A DNA stretch of 38,345 bases from an uncultured Phascolarctobacterium sp. (GTDB taxonomy: Bacteria; Bacillota; Negativicutes; Acidaminococcales; Acidaminococcaceae): assembly GCA_945949475.1 (NCBI GenBank), contig CAMFET010000002.1, positions 1-38,345 of the forward strand. Direction: 5' to 3'. The notes beneath the pieces were generated by a model that was given only the letters and a program-made list of their open reading frames with translations, ran no database searches and was not told where the DNA came from. This document shows positions 38,341-38,345 of this stretch, piece after piece (position 1 is the stretch's first letter; each line of letters begins with the position of its first letter). The translations under genes were made by a program, and so were the position numbers.

Positions 38341-38345
38341 CAAGC
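38295..38345 (-). tRNA. tRNA-Pro(CGG), 3' part, cut by window end
   Basis: On the minus strand the sequence gives CTTGT-TTCGGGT-ACAAG (anticodon stem-loop, anticodon CGG), a variable region, the T arm GTGAG-TTCGAAT-CTCGC, acceptor strand CGCCCCG, discriminator A and encoded CCA. The 5' half lies outside the window. Phage insertion keeps this gene whole. Confidence 0.92.

Noticed and set aside
1-38345. CRISPR array, diversity-generating retroelement or insertion sequence
   Set aside because: I found no spaced repeat array, no reverse transcriptase or template/variable repeat pair and no transposase; the only tandem repeats are the 28-bp duplication and the short arm sites.

Overview
The window holds one essentially complete temperate-phage genome (about 38.1 kb) integrated in a proline tRNA gene. 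A perfect 50-bp direct repeat at 203-252 and 38291-38340 marks attL and attR. The right copy is the 3' part of a tRNA-Pro (anticodon CGG, minus strand) that runs off the window end; the left copy is a severed 3' tRNA fragment. Only about 200 bases on the left are clearly chromosome. Strong AGGAGG ribosome-binding sites, sigma-A-type promoters and an ArpU-type late regulator suggest a Bacillota host. A spanin-like lysis gene would fit a diderm member such as a Negativicutes species. The host is an inference; nothing here names it.

Layout. Nearly all genes lie on the minus strand and read right to left. The right end (34.5-38.3 kb) is the lysogeny region: a short repressor gene facing a Cro-like gene across an operator/promoter region, then an Abi_2/AbiF-family HEPN gene with a structured small RNA upstream, then a tyrosine integrase. 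From 34.5 down to 26.3 kb is the early operon: small unknown genes, an excisionase-like HTH protein, PcfK-like and PcfJ-like proteins, a DUF3102 coiled-coil protein, an HUH-type Rep protein and a RusA-like resolvase. An ArpU/DUF1492-type regulator follows at 26.2 kb. Next is an AT-rich two-gene cassette with its own promoter and terminator, encoding a RelA/SpoT-type alarmone-synthetase-like protein and an unknown partner. A non-coding stretch at 23.8-24.5 kb is the candidate cos/packaging region.

From 23.8 kb leftward run the late genes: a lambda-type head module (small and large terminase, gpW joiner, portal, ClpP-type protease with nested scaffold, decoration protein, E-type capsid) and then a P2/Mu-type contractile tail (gpZ, sheath, tube, chaperone with a -1 frameshift, tape measure, X, D, V, PAAR, U, W, J, I, fibres). 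The lysis genes end the operon next to attL. The virion is therefore probably a myovirus with a lambda-like head.

The points most worth a second look are: the ncRNA-AbiF unit, whose terminator stem contains the AbiF ribosome-binding site; the RelA/SpoT-like cassette; a 32-residue membrane peptide gene transcribed against the tail operon with its own promoter and terminator; a perfect 28-bp tandem duplication that frameshifts a tail-fibre gene; two overlapping reading frames in the lysis region that both look like spanin components; and a second plus-strand small RNA at about 33.1 kb.
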